Positions 37,039-46,241 of a DNA stretch of 64,000 nt are shown piece after piece. The translations under genes were made by a program, and so were the position numbers. Every line of letters starts with the position of its first letter. Within the stretch, counting starts at the first letter, position 1. Under the pieces are notes generated by a model. That model did no database searches and was not told where the DNA came from. It saw only the letters and a list, made by a program, of their open reading frames with translations. The stretch spans positions 1,426,001 through 1,490,000 of the forward strand of contig NZ_CP023563.1 of NCBI RefSeq assembly GCF_002407185.1, written 5' to 3'. Source of the stretch: Brachybacterium vulturis. GTDB taxonomy: Bacteria > Actinomycetota > Actinomycetes > Actinomycetales > Dermabacteraceae.

Positions 37039-37750
37039 CCACCGCGAGAACAAGCCCCTCGAACCAGGCTCCCCACGCAGGGTACTGCGGCCCCACTGTC
37101 CCCGAGCAGGGCGGCGTCGTGCTGAACTACCTGGCCGGATACATGGCCACCCGGGTGATCCAGATCGGCATGGAGTCGGGTCTGCTGCGCGGCATCAGAA
37201 CCTCACCCGGTGCCACTGCGGACGGGCTCGCTGGATCACGGCCGTGGAGGGCACGGGGCGTCCCTTCCCCACGCGCCTGATAGCCTCCGGGCTCCCGCAG
37301 GTGCCCTGACTGGAGGAGACGCTGCAGTCCGGCGGACGCATCCTCGACTCCGCATGCGGTACTGGTGCGGGCGCGATCCGACTGGCGACCACCTACCCCT
37401 CCGCGTGCGTCGTCGGCATCGACGGGGGTGCGCACTGGACCCAGCAGGCGCGGGTCGCGGTGGCCGACGCGGGACTGGACGACCGGATCGCCGAGCGCGT
37501 CGTCGCGGCCCTGCGGCCGGGCGGATGGTTCGTCATCTCGGACTTCCCGTTCCCGGTCTCCGATGAGGGGCTGCGATCAGTGCCGGGTCGGCTGATGTCG
37601 GGGGTGCAGTTCTTCGAGGCCCAGATCGACGACCAGCTGCTGCCCCGGACCGCGTACGACGACCTGCTGAGGCGGCATGACTTCACAGACCTGGGCTGGA
37701 TCCAGCTGACTGCCGCCCACGCGGTGACGTTCGGGCGTCGGGCCGGGTGA
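37035..37750 (+). pseudogene. SAM-dependent methyltransferase remnant
   Basis: An intact-looking N-terminus (PEQGGVVLNYLAGYMATRVIQIGMES, split over two stretches) is followed by a frame change near 37230. A TGA at about 37308 then precedes the SAM-binding motif ILDSACGTGAGAIRLATTYP in another frame. The C-terminal part (VAALRPGGWFVISDFPFPVSDEG ... AHAVTFGRR) is directly joined to DDRIAERV, so the middle of the Rossmann domain is deleted. Two or more lesions make a functional protein unlikely. Partner of the HxlR-controlled cupin gene. Confidence 0.8.
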
Positions 37751-37847
37751 GATCGAGATGGTGCGGGTCGCCAGGCCGCGGCCGATGGTGACGCTGCGGA
37801 CCCGGGCCGGCCGGCGCAGGGATGCGTGGACGTGCAGGTCGAGTTCG

Positions 37848-37920
37848 TGCCCCCGGCGCGATTCGAACGCGCGACACCCGCTTTAGGAGAGCGGTGCTCT
37901 ATCCCCTGAGCTACGGGGGC
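37848..37920 (-). tRNA. tRNA-Arg (anticodon CCT)
   Basis: 73-nt cloverleaf on the minus strand: acceptor GCCCCCG pairs with CGGGGGC, D-arm GCTC/GAGC, anticodon stem CCGCT/AGCGG with loop CTCCTAA (anticodon CCT, reads AGG), T-arm GCGCG-TTCGAAT-CGCGC, discriminator A. CCA is not encoded. AGG is a rare codon in such genomes. Confidence 0.95.
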
Positions 37921-37992
37921 GATGCGGCCCGGACGCGCGATGCCGCGACGAAGGGCCTCGAACATGGTAGCGCGCCGTGGCAGGATCTCAGT

Positions 37993-39426
37993 ATGTCCAG
38001 CCAGCTGCACGAGACCTCCGCCACCGTCGCCGCGATCATCCTGGCCGGGGGTGCGTCCTCGCGCCTCGGCGGCACCGACAAGACCCGTCTGCCGATCGCC
38101 GGCGCGAGCGCGCTGGAGCGGGTGCTGCGCGCCGCGCCCGTCGGCCGCCGCATCGTGGTGGGACCCAGCGGCGAGGACGGCGACGTGCTCGCCGCACGCC
38201 ACGGCGCCCGCTTCGTGCTCGAGGACCCGCCGCGGTCGGGTCCGCTGGCCGCGCTCGAGCGGGGGGTCGCCGAGTTCTCCGAGGGGCCCGACGAGGCGAC
38301 CGTGCTGGTGCTCGGCGGGGACATGCCGATGCTGCGCCCCGAGACCCTCGCGGCGCTCGCCGCCGCCAGCGCCGAGAGCTCGCGCGTCACCGCCCTGGAG
38401 GCCGAGGACGGCCACCTCCAGTTCCTCGGCGCCGCCTGGCCGCTGGGGCGGCTGCGCGCGGCACTGGCTGCGGTCGAGCACCCGGGCGGCGGCTGGGCCG
38501 ATCTCAGCCTGCGCCGGCTGTACGCGCAGCTGGCCGATCACGAGCTGGTGACGCTGCCGGCCACCGGCGCGGAAGGCGCGGACATCGACACCCCGGATGC
38601 CCTCGCGCAGGTGCGGCGGGTGGCCGGCCCGCGCATTGCGCTGGCCCAGATCGAGGTCTCCGAGGAGCTGGCAGCCACCCTCGACACGGTGCGCACGGCG
38701 GTGGCCGAGGCGGCCGAGGAGGGTGCCCACCTGGTGCTGCTGCCGGAGGCGACCCTCACCCCCTTCGGCACGGACCTGCGCGCGGCCGCCGTCGCGCACC
38801 ATGAGGACTTCGCCCAGCTGGTCCAGGAGCTCGCCGAGGACCATGGGGTGGTGGTGGTCGCCGGTTCCTTCACCCCCACCGACGACGGCCGGGTCCACAA
38901 CACCGTGATCGTGCGCGGCCCGAACTGGGACCCCCACCTCGACTACCGCAAGATCCACCTCTTCGACGCCTTCGGTGCGGATGAGTCCCGCACCGTCGCG
39001 CCGGGCGATGAGCTGATCACCTTCGATCTGGCCGGCACCCGGTTCGGGGTGGCGACCTGCTACGACGTGCGCTTCCCGGAGCAGTTCACGGCGCTCGCCC
39101 GGCACGGCGCCCAGGCGATCCTGCTCCCGCTGGCCTGGAAGGACGGACCCGGCAAGCGCGAACAGCTCCAGCTGCTGCTGCGCGCCCGCGCCCTGGACTC
39201 CACCACCGTCGTCCTCGCCACGGACCAGTCGCCGCCTCCGGGCTACTCCGGCGGAGCCGCCCGGGGGATCGGCCGCAGCGCCGTCGTCGGCCCGCTGGGC
39301 CGGATCCGCCAGGAACTCGGCCGGGAGCCCGGGCTGCTGCTGGTGGACCTCGACCTCGAGGAGGTCGAGGCCGCGCGTGCCGCGCTGCCGGTGCTGCGCC
39401 ACCATGTGGAGCTGCCCCGGCTGTGA
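37993..39426 (+). CDS. Fused MobA-like nucleotidyltransferase and nitrilase-family amidohydrolase
   Basis: 477 aa, two domains normally separate. Residues ~1-200: MobA-type NTP transferase (IILAGGASSRLGGTDKTRLP, metal site GGDMPML), which attaches GMP to molybdopterin or activates a related group. Residues ~210-477: carbon-nitrogen hydrolase with triad Glu (LLPEATLTP), Lys (DYRKIHLFD) and Cys (VATCYDVRFPE). Frame is continuous through the junction. ATG 37993 is the first start after the tRNA. No other molybdenum-cofactor genes are in view. Which reactions are coupled is unknown. Confidence 0.88.
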   Translation: MSSQLHETSATVAAIILAGGASSRLGGTDKTRLPIAGASALERVLRAAPVGRRIVVGPSGEDGDVLAARHGARFVLEDPPRSGPLAALERGVAEFSEGPDEATVLVLGGDMPMLRPETLAALAAASAESSRVTALEAEDGHLQFLGAAWPLGRLRAALAAVEHPGGGWADLSLRRLYAQLADHELVTLPATGAEGADIDTPDALAQVRRVAGPRIALAQIEVSEELAATLDTVRTAVAEAAEEGAHLVLLPEATLTPFGTDLRAAAVAHHEDFAQLVQELAEDHGVVVVAGSFTPTDDGRVHNTVIVRGPNWDPHLDYRKIHLFDAFGADESRTVAPGDELITFDLAGTRFGVATCYDVRFPEQFTALARHGAQAILLPLAWKDGPGKREQLQLLLRARALDSTTVVLATDQSPPPGYSGGAARGIGRSAVVGPLGRIRQELGREPGLLLVDLDLEEVEAARAALPVLRHHVELPRL

Positions 39427-39472
39427 GCGGAGGCACGGATCCGTGCCCGGAGAGCTGGCGTAGCCTGCTGGG

Positions 39473-40126
39473 GTGACCTCAGTGATCAGTCGTCCCGCAG
39501 CCCGTTCCACCTCCGCGCTCGCCGTGTGCGTCGCCCTGCTGTGCGCCGTGATGCTCGCGCTGCCGGCGCCCGCGCAGGCGCATGACACCCTGCTCAGCAC
39601 CGATCCGGCCGACGGCTCCACGCTGGAGACGTCCCCCGAGGCGGTCGTCTTCACCTTCTCCTCCGACATCCTCGACGTCAGCCCGCTGGTGCGGGTCTCC
39701 GACGAGTCCGGGGAGCAGGTCGCCGAGATCACCCCGACCGTCGAGGGCCCCACTGCCACCGCGACCCTGCCCGAGCCGCTGGCGGCCGGCACCTACGACA
39801 TCCAGTGGCGCGTCGTCTCGGGCGACGGCCACCCCATCGAGGGCACCCTGACCCTCACCGTCGAGCAGGGCCCGGCCCCGGAGGAGGACGCTCCCGCGGC
39901 GCCGAGCGACGGCGAGAGCGCGGAGGATGCGGAGGAATCCCCGCAGGAGCTTCCCACCGCCACCGGTCCTGTGGAAGCGCAGGGCGAGTCCGAGCCCACG
40001 GCGGAGGCGGCGGAGTCGTCCCAGCAGGAGGGCGGCCTGTCGATGCCGGTGCTGCTCGGCGGCCTCGCGGTGATCGTCCTCGCCGTCGTGGTCGTGGGCT
40101 TCGTGATAATGCGCCGCCGCGACTGA
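39473..40126 (+). CDS. CopC-domain secreted, membrane-anchored protein
   Basis: 217 aa. Sec signal peptide cleaved after PAQA to expose HDTLLSTDPADGSTL, the N-terminal His of CopC copper-binding domains; DGHPIEGTLTLTV closes the domain (residue ~125). Then an acidic linker, and a C-terminal transmembrane helix (VLLGGLAVIVLAVVVVGFV) with RRRD tail. Probably binds Cu2+ outside the membrane; no CopD partner adjoins. GTG start with TAGCCT 6 nt upstream (39461-39466) looks leaderless. Confidence 0.88.
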   Translation: MTSVISRPAARSTSALAVCVALLCAVMLALPAPAQAHDTLLSTDPADGSTLETSPEAVVFTFSSDILDVSPLVRVSDESGEQVAEITPTVEGPTATATLPEPLAAGTYDIQWRVVSGDGHPIEGTLTLTVEQGPAPEEDAPAAPSDGESAEDAEESPQELPTATGPVEAQGESEPTAEAAESSQQEGGLSMPVLLGGLAVIVLAVVVVGFVIMRRRD

Positions 40127-40171
40127 CCGCTCCGGGGCTGATCCGATCCGACTCGGTATCGGGGCCCGGGA

Positions 40172-40215
40172 CAGGCAGGAGGCCCCCGACGATCGCGTCG
40201 GGGGCCTCCTGCCTG
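40172..40215. terminator. Bidirectional terminator hairpin
   Basis: Perfect 20-bp stem (40172-40191 with 40196-40215) and ATCG loop between the convergent CopC-like and antitoxin-like genes. Clear terminator geometry for both strands. Confidence 0.9.
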
Positions 40216-40236
40216 CTCAGTCGCGAGGACCGGGGC

Positions 40237-40443
40237 TCAGCTGCCCTGGTTCTCCTCGCCCTCGCCGCCGTCGAGGCCGAACTTGTCGCGGGCGGCGTCC
40301 AGGCCGGAGTCGACCTGACCGTCGACATTGTCCGGGGTGCGCTCCTTGATCTGCTCACCGGCGGCGTCGAGCATCTGCTCGGCCTGCTCGGGGTTCTCGG
40401 AGGCGAGGTTCTTGGCCTTGTTCAGCGCGTCATCGAAACCCAT
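40237..40443 (-). CDS. Rv0909-like antitoxin family protein, orphan
   Basis: 68 aa, helical and acidic. MGFDDALNKAKNLASENPEQ and the tail pattern VDSGLDAARDKFG resemble the MT0933/Rv0909 antitoxin family (short amphipathic repeats with Asp/Lys). No toxin (SRPBCC-type Rv0910) gene adjoins on either side, so a toxin-antitoxin role is doubtful; many actinobacterial copies are orphans. ATG 40443 has GGAAGGACATCC upstream. Confidence 0.72.
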   Translation of the reverse strand: MGFDDALNKAKNLASENPEQAEQMLDAAGEQIKERTPDNVDGQVDSGLDAARDKFGLDGGEGEENQGS

Positions 40444-40608
40444 GGCGGATGTCCTTCCGTTCGCGGAACCGCCCCGTGTCCGGAGCGACGGGGTCAACGT
40501 ATGACGAGGTGGCCTCGTGTCTCAATTGTGATCCCCGCACAATCGGAATATTGACGGTTCTTGCGCGGAATCGCCCCGATTCATGACAGAGTGCGCAATA
40601 CTGACTGC

Positions 40609-41463
40609 GTGAATCTGCGTAATCCAAGAACTGACGAAAAGGGGGCGGTGGTCCCCGGGGTCCGCACCGCGCCCAAGGATCGCAGTGCTCGGTGGGATCA
40701 CGTGCTCACCCTGCTCGCCTCGACCAAGCGCCTCAGCGTCGCCGATGTCGCACGAGAGCTGGAGGTCAGCGAGTCCACCGTGCGGCGCGACTTCATGGAG
40801 ATGGAGCGCGCCCAGCTCGCCCGGCGCACCCACGGCGGGATCGTCGCGGTCGACGTCGCCTATTCCCTGGCGACCGTTCCCCGCCGTGCCGACGAGGACT
40901 CCGCGCAGCGTGAGCGCGTCGCCGAACGGGCCGCCACGATGGTCGAGCCCGGGCAGATCATCGGCTTCAACGGTGGCCGCAGCACCACCGCGACCGCACG
41001 CCGCACGGTCGCCCGCCCGGATCTCGATGTCCGGGACGGCGTTCCCGGGCTGACCGTCGTCTGCGCGGCCCTGAACATCGCCACCGAAGCCGTGCTGCGC
41101 CCGTCCGTGCGCACCGTCGTCCTCGGCGGTGTCGCCGAGCCGTACTCCTTCGAGCTGACCGGACCGCTCGCCACCGCCACCATGCGCGACCTCTGGTTGG
41201 ACACCATGTTCGTCGGCACCGTGGGTCTCGATGTCCATGCGGGGCTGACCTGCAACTCGGATGCTGAGGCCGGGGTCACCCGGATCATGATCGGCCACTC
41301 CCGCCGGGTGGTGGGGCTCGCCACCGCCGACAAGATCGGCCACCGCGCGCTCGCCGGCATCTGCCCGGTCTCGGTGCTCACCGACCTGGTGATGGCCGGT
41401 CCCGTCCCGGACGCGCTGCGCGCCCATCTCGAGGAGACCTCGGTGAGGCTGCACGAGGTCTGA
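40609..41463 (+). CDS. DeoR-family transcriptional regulator
   Basis: 284 aa. DeoR HTH RLSVADVARELEVSESTVRRDF (read as two parts) at residues ~42-63 with the family's THGGI; C-terminal sugar-phosphate-binding domain (NGGRSTTATARRTV, AADKIG-like TADKIGHRAL). Start is uncertain: GTG 40609 lies 6 nt after an AATACT box, while GTG 40648 follows AAGGGGG too closely. Target probably a sugar pathway; no candidate operon adjoins in this window. Confidence 0.82.
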   Translation: MNLRNPRTDEKGAVVPGVRTAPKDRSARWDHVLTLLASTKRLSVADVARELEVSESTVRRDFMEMERAQLARRTHGGIVAVDVAYSLATVPRRADEDSAQRERVAERAATMVEPGQIIGFNGGRSTTATARRTVARPDLDVRDGVPGLTVVCAALNIATEAVLRPSVRTVVLGGVAEPYSFELTGPLATATMRDLWLDTMFVGTVGLDVHAGLTCNSDAEAGVTRIMIGHSRRVVGLATADKIGHRALAGICPVSVLTDLVMAGPVPDALRAHLEETSVRLHEV

Positions 41464-41567
41464 GCTCCCGCGCCGGGCGCAGTGCCCGGCAGATGTGAGC
41501 AGGCCGGGCAGGGACGTGCGGCACGCCTGCACGGACCGGGGTCCGCGCGCCGGTAGCGTGGGTGCCC

Positions 41568-44500
41568 ATGTGGAGTTTCCTGCGTGGGAAGAAGCGGTCG
41601 GAGCGTCCGGGTGAGGACGCGGCCCCTCGTCACGACGCCCTGTCGAGACTGGCGAGCGAGCGCCGTGAGGACCGGGCCGGGGCCGCACGAGCAACCGCGG
41701 ATCAGCGCACCGCCGCCGAGGACACCGGGGGCCGCGACGACGACACCGCCCTCCGGGCCTCCCGCGCCGGCTCCGAGACGGCACGGGCGCCCGGTGGCTA
41801 CGAGGTGGTCCTGGATCCGCACGCCGAGGAGATCGGTGCCGGGATCGCCCCCGGTCAGGACGAGGACGATCTGCCGGCCACGCCGCACGAGCATCGCCCG
41901 CTGAGCCGGGAGGACCGCGTCGCCGACGCGCTGGACCGCTGGTCCCAGCAGATCACCGGCGGGGTCCACGCCCCCTCCTTCCTCACCCAGATCCGGGCCG
42001 GAGGAGTGGTGCTGGACCTGACCCACTCCCATCCCTCGGGCCTGGCCCAGCTGCTCGCCGGCCGCGGCCCCACCCGTCTCTCCTCGCTGGTGCGCGAGGT
42101 CGGTGCGCTGGCCGACGCCCGCGCCCACGCCCGCTCGATCCGGGAGATCGCCGAGCGTCACGCGGAGGAGGTGGGCCTGACCACCTGCCATCTCGGCATC
42201 GGCGAGGCCGTCTGGTACCCCGAGGACGGCTCCGCACCGGTCCACGCCCCCGTCCTGGTCCGGCCGATCACCCTGCGTCTGCGCGGGAACGCCCGCGAGG
42301 ACGTCGACCTCGAGGTCGACGCCACCGCCGACCTCAACCCGGTGCTGCTGCGCGCCCTGCGGGAGGCCGGGGTCGCGGTCGACGCCCGGGCACTGCTGGC
42401 CACCACCGACGGCTCCCACGGCTTCGACCCCAACCCGGTGCTCGATGCCTTCCGCTCCCTCGGCCAGCCCCTGCCCGGCTTCCGCGTGCTCCACGCCCTG
42501 GTGGTCGGGAACCTGATGGACGCCGCCGGCTCCGTCGCCGAGGACCTGGACGCCGATCGCGGCGACTGGTCGGCCTCCCCGCTGGTGGCCGCGCTCGCCG
42601 GGGACGAGACCGCCCGGGCCGTGGTCCGCGGTCAGGACTCCGAGCAGGCGGTGCCCGAGGTCCCCGAGCAGGAGCTGGTCTCCGCGGTGGACCCCGGCCA
42701 CCGCGCCGTGCTGGCCCGGGTGCTCGCCGGTCAGGACCTCGCCGTCGCCACCCCGCCGGGCACCACCAGCCTCGATCTCGTGATCGACCTCGCCGAGGAG
42801 CTCAACGCCCGCGGCCGCTCCGTCCTGATCGTCTCCCAGCGTCGGCGCAATCTGGCCCAGCTGGTCGAGATCGCGAATCGTCGTGACCTCGACGAGCTCG
42901 TCTTCGACCTCTCACCGGATCCGTCCCTGCAGCGCAACGCCTCCGCGGCCCTGCTGCGCAGCCTGCGCCGCGCCGGCTCCCACGGTCTGGGCCCCGACGA
43001 CACCGCCCCCGAGGAGCTCGGCGAGAGCCGCGACATCCTGGTGGGGCACGTCGAGGCGATGCACCGCCTCCAGCACCCCTGGGACGCCTCCGCGCACGAT
43101 GCGATCTCGGCCCTGGCGGCACTGACGCGCCTGCACCCGGCGCCGTGCACCCGGGTGCGCCTGCGGGCCGACGTCGCCGCGCAGATGATCGGCACCGATC
43201 GGGACCGCTTCGCCGCGGCGCTGCGCGAAGCGGCCGAGGTCGGGGTGCTCAGCAGCGGGCCGGAGGTGACGGCCTGGTACGGCGCACCCATCAGCAGCGA
43301 CACCCAGGCCGCCCGCGCCCAGGAGCTCGTCGCCGAGCTGCGCGAGGTGGTGCTGCCGCAGCTGCACCGGGCCTGCGCCCGCAGCGGTGGGGCGCTCGGC
43401 CTCACCGAGCCCACCAGCCTGCACCAGCTGCAGGACCGCCTCGCCCTGCTCGACCGGGTCCGCAGCCTGCTGACCACGTTCCAGCCCGCGGTGTTCTCCG
43501 CCCCGCTGGCGGATCTCGTCGCCGCCACCGCGGACAAGCGCTGGCGCGAGGAGCGCGGTGTGACCATGGGCTTCGGCATGCGTCGACGCCTGCGCAAGGA
43601 CGCCGCCGCCCTGCAGCGCCCGGCAGCGCTCTCCCCGGACCTGCACCAGGACCTCGCCGAGGCCCGGCGGGTCGCCGACGACTGGCGGCGGGAGACGCTC
43701 GGCGAGGAGCCGGAGCAGGGTGCCCGCGAGGAGGCGCCGACCCTGTCGCGCCCCGCGCTGCCGGACGACCTCGACGCCGTCCATCGCGCTGCGGCCCGCT
43801 CGGAGAAGGTGCTCGACGAGCTCGCCGTGCTGCTGGACGGCACGACGTCGGGCGCGGACCTGACCCGCACCGAGCTGAGCGAGCTCGGCCACCGCATCGA
43901 GGCCCTGCACACCGATCGCGGCGATCTGGAGACCCTCCCGCGCCGCACCGAGCTGCTGCGCCGGCTCAGCTTCGACGGGCTCGGCGAGCTGGTCGAGGAC
44001 CTCCGCGCCCGCCGCGTCGACCTGGAGCTGGTCGGCGCCGAGCTCGAGCTGGCCTGGTGGGGCAGCGTCCTCGAGCTGATCGCGGGTGCCGAGCCGACCA
44101 TCTCGCAGTACGACGGGACCTCGCTGTCGCAGGTCGCCGAGCGGTTCCGGCGGCTGGACGCGGAGCACATCGCCCGCGCTTCCGCCCGGGTGCACGCTGC
44201 CGCCGATGGCACCAGGGTCGAGACCATGAAGGCCTATCCGGACACCTCCCGTTCCGCGATCGCGGAGCTCGCCCGGTCCTCGACGGTCTCCATCCGGGAC
44301 CTCGCCGCGAAGTACGAGGACATCCTGTTCGCGGCCCGCCCGGCGTGGCTCGCCTCCCCCTACCTGGTGCCGCAGGTGATCCCGCGCGGTCGGCACTTCG
44401 ACGTGGTGATCGTCGCTGACGGCGGGCGCCTGCCCACCGCCGCCGCCCTGCCCTCGATCGTCCGCGGCGAGCAGACCGTCGTGGTCGGTGACCCGCTCGA

Positions 44501-46241
44501 GTACGGCGGGGACTCCGCGCCGAGCCTGCTGGACGACATGCTGCAGATCGCTCCGCACGCCGAGATCCTGCGGGATCCGCACCCCGCCGCCGAAGGGCTG
44601 CGCGGATTCGCCCAGCGCCGCGCCCTGGCGGGCGAGGTCATCGCCGTCCCCAGCCCCGTCGCGCCCGAGCAGGACCGGCTGGTCGTGGTCGAGAACGGGC
44701 GGGGCCTGGTCACCGAGGGCATGGAGTACGTCGAGAGCACGGAGGCCGAGCTGCGCCGGGTGACCGATCTGGTCATCGAGCACGCCCGCACCCGCCCGGA
44801 GCGCTCGTTGGCGGTGCTGACCTTCACCGAGGACCATGCGCGCCGTCTGATGGAGCGGATCATGAACACCGTCTCGGTGATCCCTGCGCTGCGCGAGTAC
44901 TTCGATCCCGGGGCGAAGGAGGTCTTCACCGTCCTGCCGGCGGACCAGGCCACCGCCGTCCTGCGTGATGACATCATCGTCTCGATCGGCTTCGGCAAGA
45001 CCCCGCACGGGCGGCTGCTGCACCGCTTCGGCCCGCTCTCCGAGGCCGGCGGGCGCAAGGCGCTGGCCACCGTGATCACCCGCGCTCGCGGCCGTACCAC
45101 CGTGGTCTCCGCGATCGGGGTGCAGGACCTCGACCACGCCCGGCTGCGCTCCGACGGCGCCCGTGACCTGCGCGCCATGCTCTGGGTGCTCCAGGGGGGT
45201 CCCGACGTCCCGGTGGTGCCGCACGTCGCCGCGCTCACGGGCAGCGAGGACGAGATCGCCCCGCCCGAGCTCCAGGACGCGCGTCTCTCGCCGGCCGCCG
45301 CGATCCCGCAGGAGCCGGCCGCGCCGGCAGCGCCGGCAGCGCCCACCGAGGCGGAGCCGCAGACCGGGGGCGATCCGGAGATGTCCGACGAGGACCTGGA
45401 CGCCGCGATCGAGGCCGCGATGGCCCGGCGGTCCGCCGGTTCCCCGGAGAGCGCCGACCCGGCCGGCGCGGAGGCACCGGCCGAGGAGGCACCGGACGGC
45501 GAGGCACCGGCCGCCGACAAGCAGGCCGTTGACGAGCAGGCCGTGGCCGCTGACACCCCGGCCGACGGCACCGCGGCCGACGACACCGATGCCGACGACC
45601 CCGATGTCGATGCCGCCCCGGAGCCCAGGGAGCCGCGCGTCCTGGAGACCGACGCCCTGGTGCAGGACCTCGCCGACCGTCTCTTCCGTCTCGGGCTGCT
45701 GGTCGAGCGCGATTTCGGGCTGTCCGGCGACCGCATCGAGCTGGCGCTCGGCCATCCGGACATGCCCGGCCGCCTGCTGCTGGCGGTCGACACCGATGGG
45801 TCGCACTACGTCGACACCCCCAGCCAGCGCGAGCGCGACCGGCTGCGGGCCGAGCGTCTGGAGGCCGCGGGCTGGGCCACGGAGCGGGTGTGGTCGTGGG
45901 CGCTGTTCATCGACCCCGATGGCGAGGCCGAGCGGATCCGTCGCGCCGTGGACCGGGCGCTGCGCCTGGTCCAGGCCGAGGAGAGCTCGGACTCCCCGAC
46001 CGGCGTGGGCACCATCCGCCACCGCCTGCCGAGACCGCAGATCCCGGCCGGCCACCCGCTGTCCTTCTACTCCAGCGACGACTTCGACGCGGTGGTGGAG
46101 TACATCTGCTCCGACGGCCGGGCCCGCCTCGAGGAGCACCTGGCCACCGAGGTGCGCAGCTTCCTCGGCTTCGAGCAGCGCTCGGTGCTGCTGGACGTCT
46201 CCGTCTCCAGCGCCATCCGCCGCTACCAGGAGCGGCAGTGA
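41568..46241 (+). CDS. Giant degenerate SF1-helicase-like protein with C-terminal MTES-type nuclease domain
   Basis: 1,557 aa. DUF4011-like N-terminal region (~110-400), helicase core with decayed catalytic motifs: Walker A reads VATPPGTTSLDL (~residue 392; GKT lost), Walker B reads VVIVADGGRLP (~945; DE lost), yet motif VI region RFGPLSEAGGRKALATVITRAR (~1152, split) persists. An Ala/Glu/Asp-rich linker (~1270-1355) leads to a restriction-endonuclease-like domain (~1358-1470: IELALGHPD, LLAVDTDGSHYVD). Relatives act on DNA in repair or phage defence. TAGCGT 8 nt before ATG 41568 suggests leaderless. Confidence 0.8.
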   Translation: MWSFLRGKKRSERPGEDAAPRHDALSRLASERREDRAGAARATADQRTAAEDTGGRDDDTALRASRAGSETARAPGGYEVVLDPHAEEIGAGIAPGQDEDDLPATPHEHRPLSREDRVADALDRWSQQITGGVHAPSFLTQIRAGGVVLDLTHSHPSGLAQLLAGRGPTRLSSLVREVGALADARAHARSIREIAERHAEEVGLTTCHLGIGEAVWYPEDGSAPVHAPVLVRPITLRLRGNAREDVDLEVDATADLNPVLLRALREAGVAVDARALLATTDGSHGFDPNPVLDAFRSLGQPLPGFRVLHALVVGNLMDAAGSVAEDLDADRGDWSASPLVAALAGDETARAVVRGQDSEQAVPEVPEQELVSAVDPGHRAVLARVLAGQDLAVATPPGTTSLDLVIDLAEELNARGRSVLIVSQRRRNLAQLVEIANRRDLDELVFDLSPDPSLQRNASAALLRSLRRAGSHGLGPDDTAPEELGESRDILVGHVEAMHRLQHPWDASAHDAISALAALTRLHPAPCTRVRLRADVAAQMIGTDRDRFAAALREAAEVGVLSSGPEVTAWYGAPISSDTQAARAQELVAELREVVLPQLHRACARSGGALGLTEPTSLHQLQDRLALLDRVRSLLTTFQPAVFSAPLADLVAATADKRWREERGVTMGFGMRRRLRKDAAALQRPAALSPDLHQDLAEARRVADDWRRETLGEEPEQGAREEAPTLSRPALPDDLDAVHRAAARSEKVLDELAVLLDGTTSGADLTRTELSELGHRIEALHTDRGDLETLPRRTELLRRLSFDGLGELVEDLRARRVDLELVGAELELAWWGSVLELIAGAEPTISQYDGTSLSQVAERFRRLDAEHIARASARVHAAADGTRVETMKAYPDTSRSAIAELARSSTVSIRDLAAKYEDILFAARPAWLASPYLVPQVIPRGRHFDVVIVADGGRLPTAAALPSIVRGEQTVVVGDPLEYGGDSAPSLLDDMLQIAPHAEILRDPHPAAEGLRGFAQRRALAGEVIAVPSPVAPEQDRLVVVENGRGLVTEGMEYVESTEAELRRVTDLVIEHARTRPERSLAVLTFTEDHARRLMERIMNTVSVIPALREYFDPGAKEVFTVLPADQATAVLRDDIIVSIGFGKTPHGRLLHRFGPLSEAGGRKALATVITRARGRTTVVSAIGVQDLDHARLRSDGARDLRAMLWVLQGGPDVPVVPHVAALTGSEDEIAPPELQDARLSPAAAIPQEPAAPAAPAAPTEAEPQTGGDPEMSDEDLDAAIEAAMARRSAGSPESADPAGAEAPAEEAPDGEAPAADKQAVDEQAVAADTPADGTAADDTDADDPDVDAAPEPREPRVLETDALVQDLADRLFRLGLLVERDFGLSGDRIELALGHPDMPGRLLLAVDTDGSHYVDTPSQRERDRLRAERLEAAGWATERVWSWALFIDPDGEAERIRRAVDRALRLVQAEESSDSPTGVGTIRHRLPRPQIPAGHPLSFYSSDDFDAVVEYICSDGRARLEEHLATEVRSFLGFEQRSVLLDVSVSSAIRRYQERQ

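Noticed and set aside
42912-46139. 1,075-codon open frame on the minus strand opposite the helicase-like gene
   Set aside because: Shadow frame with no recognisable motif; the plus-strand protein has helicase and nuclease motifs and a coupled downstream gene.
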